DNA of 64,000 bases. Origin: Onchidella celtica (taxonomy: Eukaryota; Mollusca; Gastropoda; Systellommatophora; Onchidiidae). Numbering within the stretch: the stretch's first letter is position 1; each line of letters starts with the position of its first letter. Positions 47,001-57,408 of the stretch are shown piece after piece. Location: NCBI GenBank assembly GCA_963931925.1, contig OZ007576.1, forward strand, positions 17,538,657 to 17,602,656. The letters are read 5' to 3'. The position numbers and the translations under genes are program-made. The notes below the pieces were generated by a model. That model did no database searches and was not told where the DNA came from. It saw only the letters and a list, made by a program, of their open reading frames with translations.

Positions 47001-50000
47001 AATAAATCTGATATAACCAGACATTCAAATCTAACTTTTTTTTTTCAAGTTCCATGAAATCCTGCAACCTAGAACTGAAATGTTTAAAGGCAAGAAGTGA
47101 AAAGAGATGCTTTCCACAGCAAAATGGGTTACTAACATATAGCAAGACGATGGAAGCTTCAATTACATTCGATTACTTTCATGCGTAAATGCAACTTTTT
47201 TTTTTTTTTTTTCAAAGTTCAAGTTTCAAGTTTCAAAATTACAAAAAGCCATCACAGTGTCAAAGTATAAAAATATAGAAATTGTCATGTCACTGTCTGA
47301 AATTCCACTGCATCTGTATGATTGCTTGCTTTCTTGATTACTCAGAAGTTTGAAACAAAAGACCCCCCCCCCCCCCCCCCCGAGTAAAACAACAACTGAA
47401 TACATGTAGTTATGGCTGTCAATTTCTGGTTTGCAAGCAAATTGTTCAACGTCTTCAAGCTAGAATCTTTCATGTCAGGCCAAGGGAAATAATACTACTT
47501 TTTGTCTTCTGAGTAAAGCAATTTGTTCCCTTGGTGTTTCTTTATAATATAAACAACAAAAAACAAAAAACTCATCAGAATGGATGGTTGCCAAAACACA
47601 AGACCAAGAACACTGATTCCTTCACTGTGACAACATAATTAATGCCAATAGACAGCACAAAATGATAATAAAAAAAAATTACTTTCCACAGACGCATTGT
47701 ATTTTTTTCGAACGTTTTTTACTATTTCTCATAATTTCCAAGTAAGCTTGCACAGCAAACAAAGAGTGCACATAAATTCTGACAATTCAATGTCCCTAGT
47801 TTCTTGTTCATCAACAGAATTGATAAAATAGGGAGATAAAAATTTCAGCTGCTATTCATGGAGAATTAACACATAAGTATATCAGGGTTCATAGCAGACT
47901 TTGATGAGAAAATTCAAGGTTTTTTCAAGGTTTTTCAAGGTCAACTTTTTCATTTTCAAGGCCACAAAACACTGCGACAAAAAGTACGCATGTCTGTGAA
48001 TTGCCTATGCCCGTAAAAACCTGTGCGACTACACTGCCGCCTCCGTTTCCGTTAGGCCTAGGCCCAAATTTTTTAGTTTTTTCAAATCGATCGCATTTTT
48101 TGTTTTTTCAAGGTTATTCAAGGTTGTGCTCTGTTTTCCACGCTTTTCAAGACCTTGAAAAACAATTTTCGTTTTTGAAGGTTTTTCCAGGTTTTCAAGG
48201 TCCGCTATGAACCCTGGTATATACAAGGGTCAAACTTTCCAGGTATGGGCACAAACATTTCCTGAACTTACTAAGTAATGTCCCTTCACCAACCACAACA
48301 AAACACATCTATTCTATTAGCCCATAGTATTTCCATGCTAGTAACCAAAATAATAAAATTAAAAAGATCAGCAAATTCCCTCAGGATTTCCACCCTTGGC
48401 CTCTGCTCACCAGTGAAGTTAAGTTCAAGCCTCCTTTGTCTTTTTTCTTGAATTGAATATTTGGTGGACTTTTATTCAACCTGATACCGAATCCTTCCAA
48501 CTCTCTTTCAATGATTCTCTTGTGTTGCAGTGGTTTGAGGACGTCCAGAACAATGTAGATCAAACTACAAGTTCTAGCCACTGAGGGAAAAATACAACAT
48601 CCAGTTAGCACATACAAAGTGTACAATGCCACATGGCACTAAATGGTGATTTTCACACAATGGCTAATGTTCTGGGTTTTGTAATGATGGTACAACCTTG
48701 TTAAAAGGGAGTGGCTGGATTCCCTTGTATTTACTGCCTACATTGTTACAGACCACAGTAAAAAAAAAATAGAAGTCACACCTCAAATTGTAAACTGTTC
48801 TAAAATGCTGACAAACTCTGCACTCAGAATATTATCGATGTTAACTAAATGAAATATGCCTTTTAAAATCGTGTGCAAAGATAAAAAGAAAGCCTGTATG
48901 ATGAATAATTGGTTTACAATACATGGTGCTGCACACTGCTTGTTTTGAGAAGAATATCAGGACATTTATATTGTACACTGAAAGTTTGTATTTTGTTAGC
49001 AGCGGATATGATGATATCTATTAACTTTGTTATCTATCATGAAATGTAAACGGCGGGTTGGGCCAAGAATTCTCCAGCTTACAAACTGCAGGGATCTTTG
49101 TTGGGAAAACAGATACACAAAAGATGCATAACAGATTAAGACACAGAAATGATATCCAATCATCATCTACAATGTCAATGCACACAGACCTATCTCATAG
49201 AGATTACAAGGTTTCTGCGACCCTTCAAAAATGTTTTTCCAGGGCTTTCAGGGCATGTACTGCCAATGGGTTGCTAAGATGTGATAAATGGACTGAATTT
49301 TTTTTTCATGCATTTATTATGGATTTTTATCATACATTTCAATTTTTCCTATAACTTCTATATTTTTTTTATCAATTGTTTCTGAAAATTTAGCATGTGG
49401 TAACTTGGGACATACATAAATCTTTATGGGGAAGGGTTTTGAAATCCATTCATCTTGTCTCTCATAATTCACTTCTGACCCGTTATGAATGATTCATTTT
49501 TTATTCATCTCCCTTCATTCAAATAATAATAAAACAAAAATGGACAGAGATGTTGCAGTTTTGCTGTCCACAAATGTGTGATATACACTGACAAAACATC
49601 TGTGCAAATTTCAGCTTATTTGGAGAGCAAATAAAAAAGTTATCTATCGAGATTTTTCTGCTGAAATTACAACAGTACAAAAAATGATATACCAATTTGA
49701 ACCCTAAAGGTGCCAAGTTCGTGACTATTGCACATTGGGCTAAATACAAATATGGATTAGGAAATCAAAATCGCAGTTTTTGAAATTTTACCAAAAATTA
49801 AGAATTTTGATATCATTTAGCCGCACAGGCCCTTAATGTTAAATTCTGAGGACACTAAAATGCAAGAAAATGAGAGAAACCTAGGAAATGAAATCGGACT
49901 TTTTAAAAAAAAATGTAATTCCACATTTTTTTAATGAGGAAAATTCCAGGGTTTTTCAACTATTTCCTCATTTTTTCTCAAAATTGTTAACTCCGGGGCT

Positions 50001-53000
50001 TTTCCAGAGATCCCTTGACTTCAATGGCGACAAGGGTGTCACGAGCGAGTGAGCGGGGGTCAGTGAGTGCGGGGAAGGGAATTGAAGCGTGCATGTTGTG
50101 AGTGAAGTTGAGGCGTAGTAGAGGCAAAATCTGAATAGTCAGATCACTGCAAGTTAAGAAGTCCAAAGGGACAGACGTGAGATCAGAGAGCAGTCGGGAG
50201 ATTGTGTGTTTTCCAATGATGACTGGTAGGTTGAACTATGATTTATAATTATGATGATTGATGTACTATGTTCTCCTATGACCATGATGTAAATAAGTTA
50301 TATGTGAGGAATGTGAAAGTCATTGATTACTGTGTATAGAGATGTGCGCAATGAGCGATAGATGTAAGTTCGGATCATGGATTCATAGTGAGTCTGAGCG
50401 CTGTGTGGTACGGTGGAGGTGTGTTACCGTAAGAGGTGTGGTGAGTGAAAGGTGGACTATTGTGTGTGCGCTTGATAGTTCGTAATGAGTGGTGAAGTGG
50501 ATAGTAATTGTATGGTGTTATAGAAATGTAATGTTATTCTTATAGGTGCCGGGGTCGGGCAGAGAAGCCACCCGTGGTGAGCGGACTTGTGCCGGGGTTG
50601 GGCAGGAGGCTACCCACAGGCCTGCCTGAGTGAAGCTGTTGCGCAGGACAGCGGGAGCACATGAGTCATGGCAGTCTGGCCACAGACAGGGACGTTATTG
50701 TCCTTGTTGCATTAAGATGTTACTGTGCTATTGAGATACTAATGTGCTATTGAAATACTAATGTGCTATTGATATAGTAATGTGCTATTAAGACATTGAG
50801 GGGAGATTGAGATACGGAGATTAGGTTGAGCAGGAGCCAATAAGAGAGGCCAGCAAGTAGTATATATATGGAGGTGAGGCTGAGGCCAGAGCATAGTTAG
50901 AAAGTAACTATCGGGTTGTGGACCCGGAGAAGAATGAATGTCGGGAATACTGACCATTGGATGGTATTTGAATTGAATAATGTAATGCACGTATATCTTT
51001 ATTTTTATGTATAATAAATGTGTGAGTCTGTTTGGTTGTTCTGTTAAGTGTTATACTTGTTCGTTCGTGATTGTTGTCCTGTCATAATTATTACATTTCC
51101 CAGTCTGGGATTTGTGACAAAGGGAACCATGGGAGAATGAATTTTTTCAGAACTAACCTGCTATGACTTGTTTTCCTCTGCCTTTTCCGTCTTTAGCACC
51201 TTCAATAATTCCAGGCAGATCCAAAAGCTGAAGAAAGGAAACAAGAGATACAACCCATGAACTCATACATACTTTGGCAACATGTCAAATATGGATACAT
51301 GAACATCACTCATAAAATGGGCTGAAGACTTTGAACAAGATATCATCGCCCGCATGATAAAACCTCACAAAGTCGATTTTTGGCGAAAATCGTTTTTTCG
51401 CGAAAATCTATTGTTCAGACCCTTCTCCATCCCCTCACTAAATATTAGAACCAAATTCAATTCCTAAATGTGAAAATTTTAATAACAAAGTTTCGGCCGC
51501 AAACCTCCTTATCCGTCACGGCCACAGAATGCGCACGATCAAACCTCACTAACTCTTTAGCAGGTTTTATCATGCGGGTCAAGCGTTTGGCCCGCCTACC
51601 TGTCCGCATGATAAAAACTCCTAAGTCCTTAGCGCCGCCCCCATGGACAGTCTGACAAAAGACTGTTGGTGCTTGTGGGTCAGTCATTATCTGATTGTGC
51701 ACAATAGCCTACTAATCCTTTGGACATTGTCACTGGCCCGTGTTCACAGATGTTTAATAGCAACCCCCCCCCCCCCCCCTCTTTCTTCTATTTGAGAGTT
51801 ACCGCTCCTCCCTCGCAATAAATTTCTTTTTGCATGAATCACATATTAAATCATTTCAAAAGGATAAAAGACAGTTAATGATATTGTGCTGTTTTATTTC
51901 GCTATATACCACGGATATTCTTCTTCTTATTTTTGTTATTATTATTATCATTTTAAATCTTGAGAGTAATTTCTTTTGCCGACAAACTGTATGCAGTTGG
52001 TGGGATGGCAATTACAGATTCTATTGTTAAACAACAAGTGTGCGCTTCTTCCCTTATGTCTGTCTCGGGGTCCAGATGGACTTCAAAGAAGTAGACAATA
52101 ATCATATTTGAATCCTCTTACACAATGTCGCGTCAAGCCACTTCGAAGTTCGCCGACGATGGCAAATGTAGATAGGTAAACATTCTCACCTTCTTTCGTT
52201 TTACATTTACAACTCCTGTCGATGTGACATGCCGACTTCATATCAAAGGAAGTCATTCATACTCGAAGAGCTTTCCTCCCCCCCCCCCCCCCACACCACT
52301 CTCCAAACCACTATACATTCTCATTCTTAACCATTGGCTTCAACCCCCTCTCCCTCCTTGTAAGAGCGTATGGCCACTTAAATACTAACTGTCCATGATA
52401 GACCCTTAATATTTTGAAGTTTCCAATGGCAATTTGCAGGGACAATTTGGCTGTTTCACTACAAACATAGCCGGACTTTGATTTTGTATATTCATACAAC
52501 CTATTTTGTCGAAAGAAATGTAAACAAAACCAAAATCAAATAATCTGTCATGGCGAAACCAAAACTCTTGAGAATGCTGTCGCTGGAAGGTGCCGCTGCT
52601 GGAGCACCAGCGGAACTATGCCGGCTGAAAGACGAGAACGCTCCATCTCTACCAACATTAAAAAGACGGAGATCAGCTAGTGTAGCAGAAATGAAAGCCA
52701 GCCTTAGCTTATCGAAATTACCTTGTTCACCTTCAAAGACACAAAGAGGAGAAGACATTTTGAGAGAAACTGAGGTTACAATTTGTCAATCAAATTAATG
52801 ATCCACCATTGTCATACCAAAACTCTGAGAACGCAGTGGCAAAGATAGTCCAAAGGGAAATGCCAGCGCTGGACCACTAGTCCTACGGAACGAGTCTGAA
52901 ATGATTCCACTATCAATGGCCTGTCAACAGTGATGAAGAATTAACTGACTATCCTCTCATTAAGTGTCGTTTGAGTACGCTTTACGTGCTCTGAAGACAT

Positions 53001-54397
53001 ACAAATATTGCAAAGTGATGAGGCTCATCAAGAGAATGTGATGTACTGCAAGATGCCCCTGACAACCAGCAAGAAGTGAGTATCGCTGTCGCTGTACAGG
53101 AAGAGGGGTAGGAAAGTCTATGCTCTGGCACTGAACCAGCGTGGGAATGGCAAAAAGATCAAGAGAATGACATAAGCAGCCCATGAGATGTAGTGTGTGA
53201 AACAAATAATGAATAGATCGGTGTGGAATCCTTCTAACTCAGCTAAAAAGGTCATTCCAGTGAAACAAAATATTACCTTCAACCAAGCAAAATGATTGTC
53301 ATGGCGTGAAAATGGCAAAGAGGACACTAGAAAGAAGCTTACCAAAGAATCAAAGACTTACAAGCTGCAGGCAGTTCCAGAGCGATGCGCAAGGAGAGAA
53401 ATAAGCATGCATACTTAACCGACTCTTGACAGGAAGTCACGGATGAAGATCCGGAGCAGCTCATCGATTACTTCTGGGAACTGTCATGGAAGACCAAAAC
53501 AATGGCCGCCACATCTTCTTGCAGTTCTGAAACATCTGACTGGAGGAGGAGGACGCTGCTGTATCATCTGAATTTGAAAGCCATACGGAAACAAGTGTGT
53601 GCCGTTATGGTAGTAAACACATAGGAAGATGGTCAGTGAGGAATTGGACACTGAGATCTGCAAGCACTTTGCACCACGACGGAGTTAAAGAAAGCTAAGA
53701 CTTTCGCATAGAGGGATTCCTGCAGTTGTTGTCAACGATGCCTTCCCACTATGTCATAGGTTCATCAAAAAGCAGTGCCTGGAATGTCAGTTTAGAATTG
53801 TGGCTGAGGTCTATCGAACTTAAGTGGAACGCCGCAGAGAGATGGACCAACAGGCTGTGAGCCAAAGACTTTTTGAAAACATACTTTCAAGTCCCAGATT
53901 TTGGCCATATTCAAACACCGTTAAGTCAGTGCAACACGTGTGTGTCCTACGACGAGGTAACATGGAAGGCTCATAAAAGCAGATGATGCACAGACTTCTA
54001 AAACCCAGGAAAAACTACTTGCTGTGCATGGGGATGTTGTATTGACAACGATGGATTTGCAGGCAAAGCTCCTCGCTCCAGGTCTAAATGCACTGGCCTC
54101 ATGTTACAAAAACGAACTTGTATATCCACGATTTATCAATCTACAATCTGGCCAATAAAGATGGCGTGGAATGCTTCTTGTGGCATGAGGACCAGGTGGA
54201 AGGAGAGCTAATGCCAAGTGAATTCGCATCTTGTGTGTCTGTTAACTTGAAGCTACAGAAAGTACATCCAGTACATCGATGGCTGTGCTTTTCTCAGCTT
54301 TTCAAGACTAAGAGCTACCGTCATGGAGCAGGAGTATTTAGAGAAGAGTCACACTACAGCGGGATGTGACTGCGTGCATTCAGCGGTACATTTCCAC

Positions 54398-54447
<50 letters not shown>

Positions 54448-55990
54448 AGTAGGAAGTCAGGGAGAACGAAGACAAGGGTTGGGTGAAGGAAGAGAGATAC
54501 AATGTGAGAGCGAAACAACGAAAGAGAAAGAAAGAAAAGTGGGAAGAAGGGCGGACGGGTGAGAAAGATAGGGGGGGGGGGGGGAAAGAGGGAGATGGGT
54601 GACGAGAGAGAAAGCGTGGGGGGGGGGGGATTGTGTCACAGGACGAGGGGATAACGGCTCAAAGGATTGCATGGCCGAGAGATGAGACCACGGTAAGAGG
54701 AAGAATATCAAGGGGAAGGAGGGGCGGAAGGAAGGAGGAAAAAAGGGGAAAGCATGGAAGGGATGAATGAAGGGAAAAGAGGAAAAAATGTGCCTGAAAT
54801 GCTGAAAGAGAAAGTCTGCCCGTTTTTTTTTCTTTTTTAAAGTTTTTTTTAATTGATAAACAATCTTTTTAATTCCCACATTAAAAATAATTTTGCTCAT
54901 GTTTTTTAATGTTTTTATGTGTCCATATTCCAAGTCTTTAACGTGTTCTAGTTTACTTCATTGTGGTTACCCGTCTTCCACTTTCTCCGAAATAATATTT
55001 CTCCACTTTTCCTAAAATCACTTTAATCCCTACTACCGCTATACAACTTCATCCATGTCTGGTACACACCTGATTTGCCCTCGAAAACTAGTCTTCACAA
55101 TGGCAAAACAAAGACACACCTGGATAAAGAGGTTTGCTGGCCAATGAGAGAGAGGAACTGCGCACAATAAAACCGCCTTAAGGATAAGGAGGTTTTATCG
55201 TGCGGATTTCAGGTCATCAAACCTGCTAAACTACTAAAACATAATTGTAATCAAAATCATCATGGTAAAACATCAGGCAGTGTATTAGAAAGAGCAAAGG
55301 TGTACTAGTGAGAAATTTTCAAGAACCTGCGACCTGTGGTTTGGAAATAAATCAGTTTTTTCCTTCTCCTGTAAAATTTCCCAAACCGGCTTTGTGGGGT
55401 TTTATCATGCGGACGACGATATGTGTTTAGCCATGCCAACTGACAACATTTCTGATTTCACACCCACACTTCTTAGCCCCTTTGCCAATTCAATACAGCT
55501 CTATATCAAAATGAAAGTTTTGGCTGGTTTATTGCAATGGACATGAAATGAAATTCTATTTAGTAATCAATGGTAACAACAACACTGAACATTGTTAGGC
55601 TTCAACCACCAGCATTGAGCAATTAGAAAAGGAATAAAAAACCATGTCCACACCATACTACACATTCTCCACAATGACTTGATACAACATGAATTCATTC
55701 AAAAGGAAGAGAAAAAATGTAATTCATAATTATATGATCAATGCTCCCAATTCTCTCACCTTTCGGGGATACCTTGCTCAAACAAATAATGGTGAGTTAC
55801 TGGCCCCCTTGACCATGTTGTACATAAAATTATTCCCACAACATCTGACACACACATACCTGTATTTTTGCACCTTTGTATCTGATGACACCAGGCACTG
55901 TGGTGAGAGTTGTAAATTCATAGGCAGCCACCTCCGAGTATACTCCGGCCAAATTACTTAATAAAGTTGACTTACCAACTGAGGGAAATC
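43918..55990 (-). CDS. DRG1: DRG1, developmentally regulated GTP-binding protein 1 (gene span, seven exons, 5' partial)
   Basis: Cytosolic OBG/DRG-family GTPase; DRG1 works with its partner DFRP1 (ZC3H15) on ribosomes and in translation. Exons on the minus strand in order are 55990-55860, 51227-51158, 48580-48411, 46888-46703, 45878-45766, 44789-44667 and 44017-43918. Phases agree throughout and give 297 codons including the stop. Motifs are G1 GFPSVGKS, G2 TTLTTVPG, G3 DLPG, G4 NKID, G5 SAH, and a C-terminal TGS domain ([34 protein letters not shown]) ending in IKK. Human DRG1 has 367 residues; the part seen equals everything after about residue 70. The N-terminal helical exons must lie beyond 56000 across the satellite and gypsy element, or outside the window. 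The introns carry a solo LTR, a MITE and a dead transposon ORF. Confidence 0.96.
44667..44789 (-). CDS. DRG1: DRG1 exon: start of TGS domain
   Basis: Acceptor acttgcag and donor gtgagt. The exon encodes [20 protein letters not shown] and [19 protein letters not shown], then two bases of an Ile codon. This is the TGS-domain entry of DRG GTPases. Confidence 0.96.
45766..45878 (-). CDS. DRG1: DRG1 exon: G5 box SAH
   Basis: Acceptor tatttcag and donor gtaagt. The exon encodes [20 protein letters not shown] and [17 protein letters not shown], then two bases of an Ile codon. [13 protein letters not shown] is the usual G5 segment of DRG1. Confidence 0.96.
46703..46888 (-). CDS. DRG1: DRG1 exon: G4 box NKID
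   Basis: Donor gtaaga. The acceptor is taken as the TAG at 46889-46891, giving a first codon of GTT. An acceptor 6 bp downstream (CAG) would also keep frame and drop two residues; alignment length to known DRG1 favours the upstream one. The exon encodes [40 protein letters not shown] and E, carrying the guanine-specificity motif NKID. Confidence 0.95.
47883..48216. mobile_element. MITE family F with 6-bp target duplication (334 bp)
   Basis: The terminal inverted repeat cagggttcatagcagacttt is mirrored by ccgctatgaaccctg. It is flanked on both sides by GTATAT (47877-47882 and 48217-48222). Internal ttcaaggttttt motifs form further inverted pairs. It lies in a DRG1 intron. The CAGGGTTC end resembles hAT elements, but a 6-bp duplication is not the hAT 8 bp, so the superfamily is open. 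Confidence 0.85.
48411..48580 (-). CDS. DRG1: DRG1 exon: S5D2L-like insert
   Basis: Acceptor tccctcag and donor gtgagc. The exon encodes [38 protein letters not shown] and [14 protein letters not shown], the DRG-specific insert between G3 and G4. 170 bp equals 2 + 56 codons. Confidence 0.96.
48581..50036. other. DRG1 intron, no other gene seen
   Basis: AT-rich intronic sequence between exon 48411-48580 and the solo LTR. Nothing else recognised. Confidence 0.5.
50037..51119 (+). mobile_element. Solo LTR (1083 bp) with perfect 5-bp target duplication
   Basis: Starts TGTCACGAG, ends TTTGTGACA (a 7-bp terminal inverted repeat), flanked by AAGGG at 50032-50036 and 51120-51124. It contains CCAAT (50837), TATATATAT (50860-50869) and AATAAA (51013-51018) in the + orientation, as expected of U3-R-U5. 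Four ~18-bp units (ttactgtgctattgagata) lie at about 50720-50790. It arose by recombination between the two LTRs of an element, and it is antisense to DRG1. Confidence 0.88.
51158..51227 (-). CDS. DRG1: DRG1 exon: G3 box DLPG
   Basis: Acceptor ttcttcag and donor gttagt. The 70-bp exon encodes [20 protein letters not shown] and VIA, then one base of a Val codon. It starts 39 bp downstream (in minus-strand reading) from the right end of the solo LTR target duplication side, so the LTR sits just inside the following intron. Confidence 0.96.
51338..51640 (+). mobile_element. Dispersed repeat H, copy 1
   Basis: atatcatcgcccgcatgata and aaacctcacaaag match, in reverse, the end of 55120-55427. The internal ctttagcaggttttatcatg motif is repeated inside the element. 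It lies in the DRG1 intron. Confidence 0.65.
52500..54370 (+). pseudogene. Decayed transposon-like ORF in DRG1 intron
   Basis: Several frames retain coherent pieces. One is an N-terminal ORF 52550-52798 ([20 protein letters not shown]). Another is [13 protein letters not shown] near 53720. [17 protein letters not shown] and [10 protein letters not shown] lie near 54035-54120. In another frame [20 protein letters not shown] and [14 protein letters not shown] lie at 54110-54210. These resemble, from memory, a widespread uncharacterised invertebrate mobile ORF with a '..FDLQK.L..P.L....YYK.QL...NF..YN......CF.WHE' core. Multiple frameshifts and stops show it is dead. Confidence 0.6.
54403..54442. 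repeat. (GA)n microsatellite
   Basis: Pure GA run of about 40 bp, followed by a GA- and G-rich region to about 54830 with G-runs at 54570-54582 and 54618-54628. Confidence 0.93.
54831..55119. other. DRG1 intron, nothing recognised
   Basis: T-rich intronic sequence between the GA-rich block and repeat H copy 2. Confidence 0.5.
55120..55427 (-). mobile_element. Dispersed repeat H, copy 2
   Basis: Reverse counterpart of 51338-51640: ggttttatcatgcggacgac, gatat at the right end, and ataaggaggttttatcgtgc inside. With copy 1 it forms an inverted pair around the dead transposon ORF. Confidence 0.65.
55860..55990 (-). CDS. DRG1: DRG1 exon: G1 and G2 boxes
   Basis: Acceptor ttatttcatag and donor gtatgt, read on the minus strand. 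The exon encodes [20 protein letters not shown] (P-loop) and [20 protein letters not shown]. It starts at phase 1 (last two bases of a Gly codon) and ends on a complete codon. The 131-bp length fits 2 + 43 codons. Confidence 0.97.
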
Positions 55991-56620
55991 CTATGAAATA
56001 AAATGAACAAATACTGGTGAAATTTAACACAATGTAATGAAACTGGAATATGACAATGATTGGGAAATAAAAGTGAAATATTTTTAAATCAAAGCCTAGA
56101 TGATGTCATTACCATATATCTACAAATAAGGCATGTTTCAGATATAATCATCAGGGGTGTATTATATAGCTGAAGACAAAATGGAAGGAAATTGTGCGGC
56201 ATGCCAAGCAGCCGCAGAGTGTATGTCAGAGAAAAAATAATTACTATGTAGGGTAATTAATCCCAGCTGTTTTAAAAGAACAAAACCTGATATTGTTAAT
56301 TAAATTAAAATTATACAATAGATCTATTTTATAATTATATTAAGGGAAAGACAATATGAAGAAAGAATCTGACACACTTACAGTTATAGAAGGGCTGTGC
56401 TTTATATAGATCCATTACACTTATTATGGTTTTATTATATATATATGGGTCAAAATCTGATTTGCTGTACACTTTTTGTGACACAGTGATGAATTTTAAA
56501 AATTGATATCTATCCTTAAAAACCATTACATCTGATTCTGTAAATATTTGTCTTTCATACTCTGTAGTTGCCTTTTAGCATTCCCTTTGGGTTTCAACAA
56601 TACCACCCATTCTTGTCTGA
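55991..56620. other. DRG1 intron, no exon seen
   Basis: AT-rich sequence upstream (in DRG1 sense) of the G1-box exon. The preceding DRG1 exon was not found here. Confidence 0.5.
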
Positions 56621-56626
56621 CAGGGT

Positions 56627-57408
56627 GTATGTTACATAAACACCGTCACAACACAAAAACAACTCAAACACTTGCAATTACAAGGCCAGGTAGCTAATTA
56701 AGCAAGTTTATTTCATACTGTCAGAAATACGATTTTTTGAGTCAATAATCACTTATGAAATTCAAAATGTCTCTCAGATATGTGGTCTGTATGTTACATA
56801 AACACCAAAAACATAAAAATATGTTAAAAATAAAATTTACTTATCCAAATAAATGAATAAATGGCTCTGACTATTACTGATAACAAAGTCTAATGTAGCA
56901 CAAAAATGCTCTTTCTGCATTGCAATAGTAAGCTGGCAGACACCAAAAGTCTGTAGGTTACATAAACACCAAATTGTAAAAGCCCTAAAAATCAAGCACT
57001 TTTATACTGTGGTCAAGTTGAAATTATTATTAACTTGAGCATTTGATACACGGCTCCAGGCCTATTGAGGATATGTTGATGCAGCAGCTATGGGAGATCT
57101 TCCAGTTAGCAAAAATCTGTATGTTACATAAACACCAAAGCAACTGAACTGCAATTTTCCCACACTGAAATGAAAGGATTAGACTAAGCTGCATGTTAAG
57201 TTCAGCATCTGTTTGAAGGGGTCACAGTCACAGAAGACAGAAGAGTTTGAGGGCCATTGTTAAATTATGTGAACAAAAGTCTGTACGTGACATAAACACC
57301 AAAATAATTGGAATTCTCATTTCCCTAGATGTAATTGCTGAAATGTAACTGAACTGTACTTTAATGCTAGCATCTACTGCAAAACTTAACACAGATGGAC
57401 ATCAGGAT
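56627..57408. repeat. Diverged ~163-bp repeat with conserved 18-bp box
   Basis: The box gtatgttacataaacacc (one or two changes allowed) starts at 56627, 56789, 56953, 57119 and 57283, and its last form passes into the satellite at 57446. Spacings are 162, 164, 166, 164 and 163. Between boxes the units are strongly diverged. Confidence 0.88.

Noticed and set aside
54457-54933. 158-codon minus-strand ORF
   Set aside because: Antisense of a GA/G-rich low-complexity tract.
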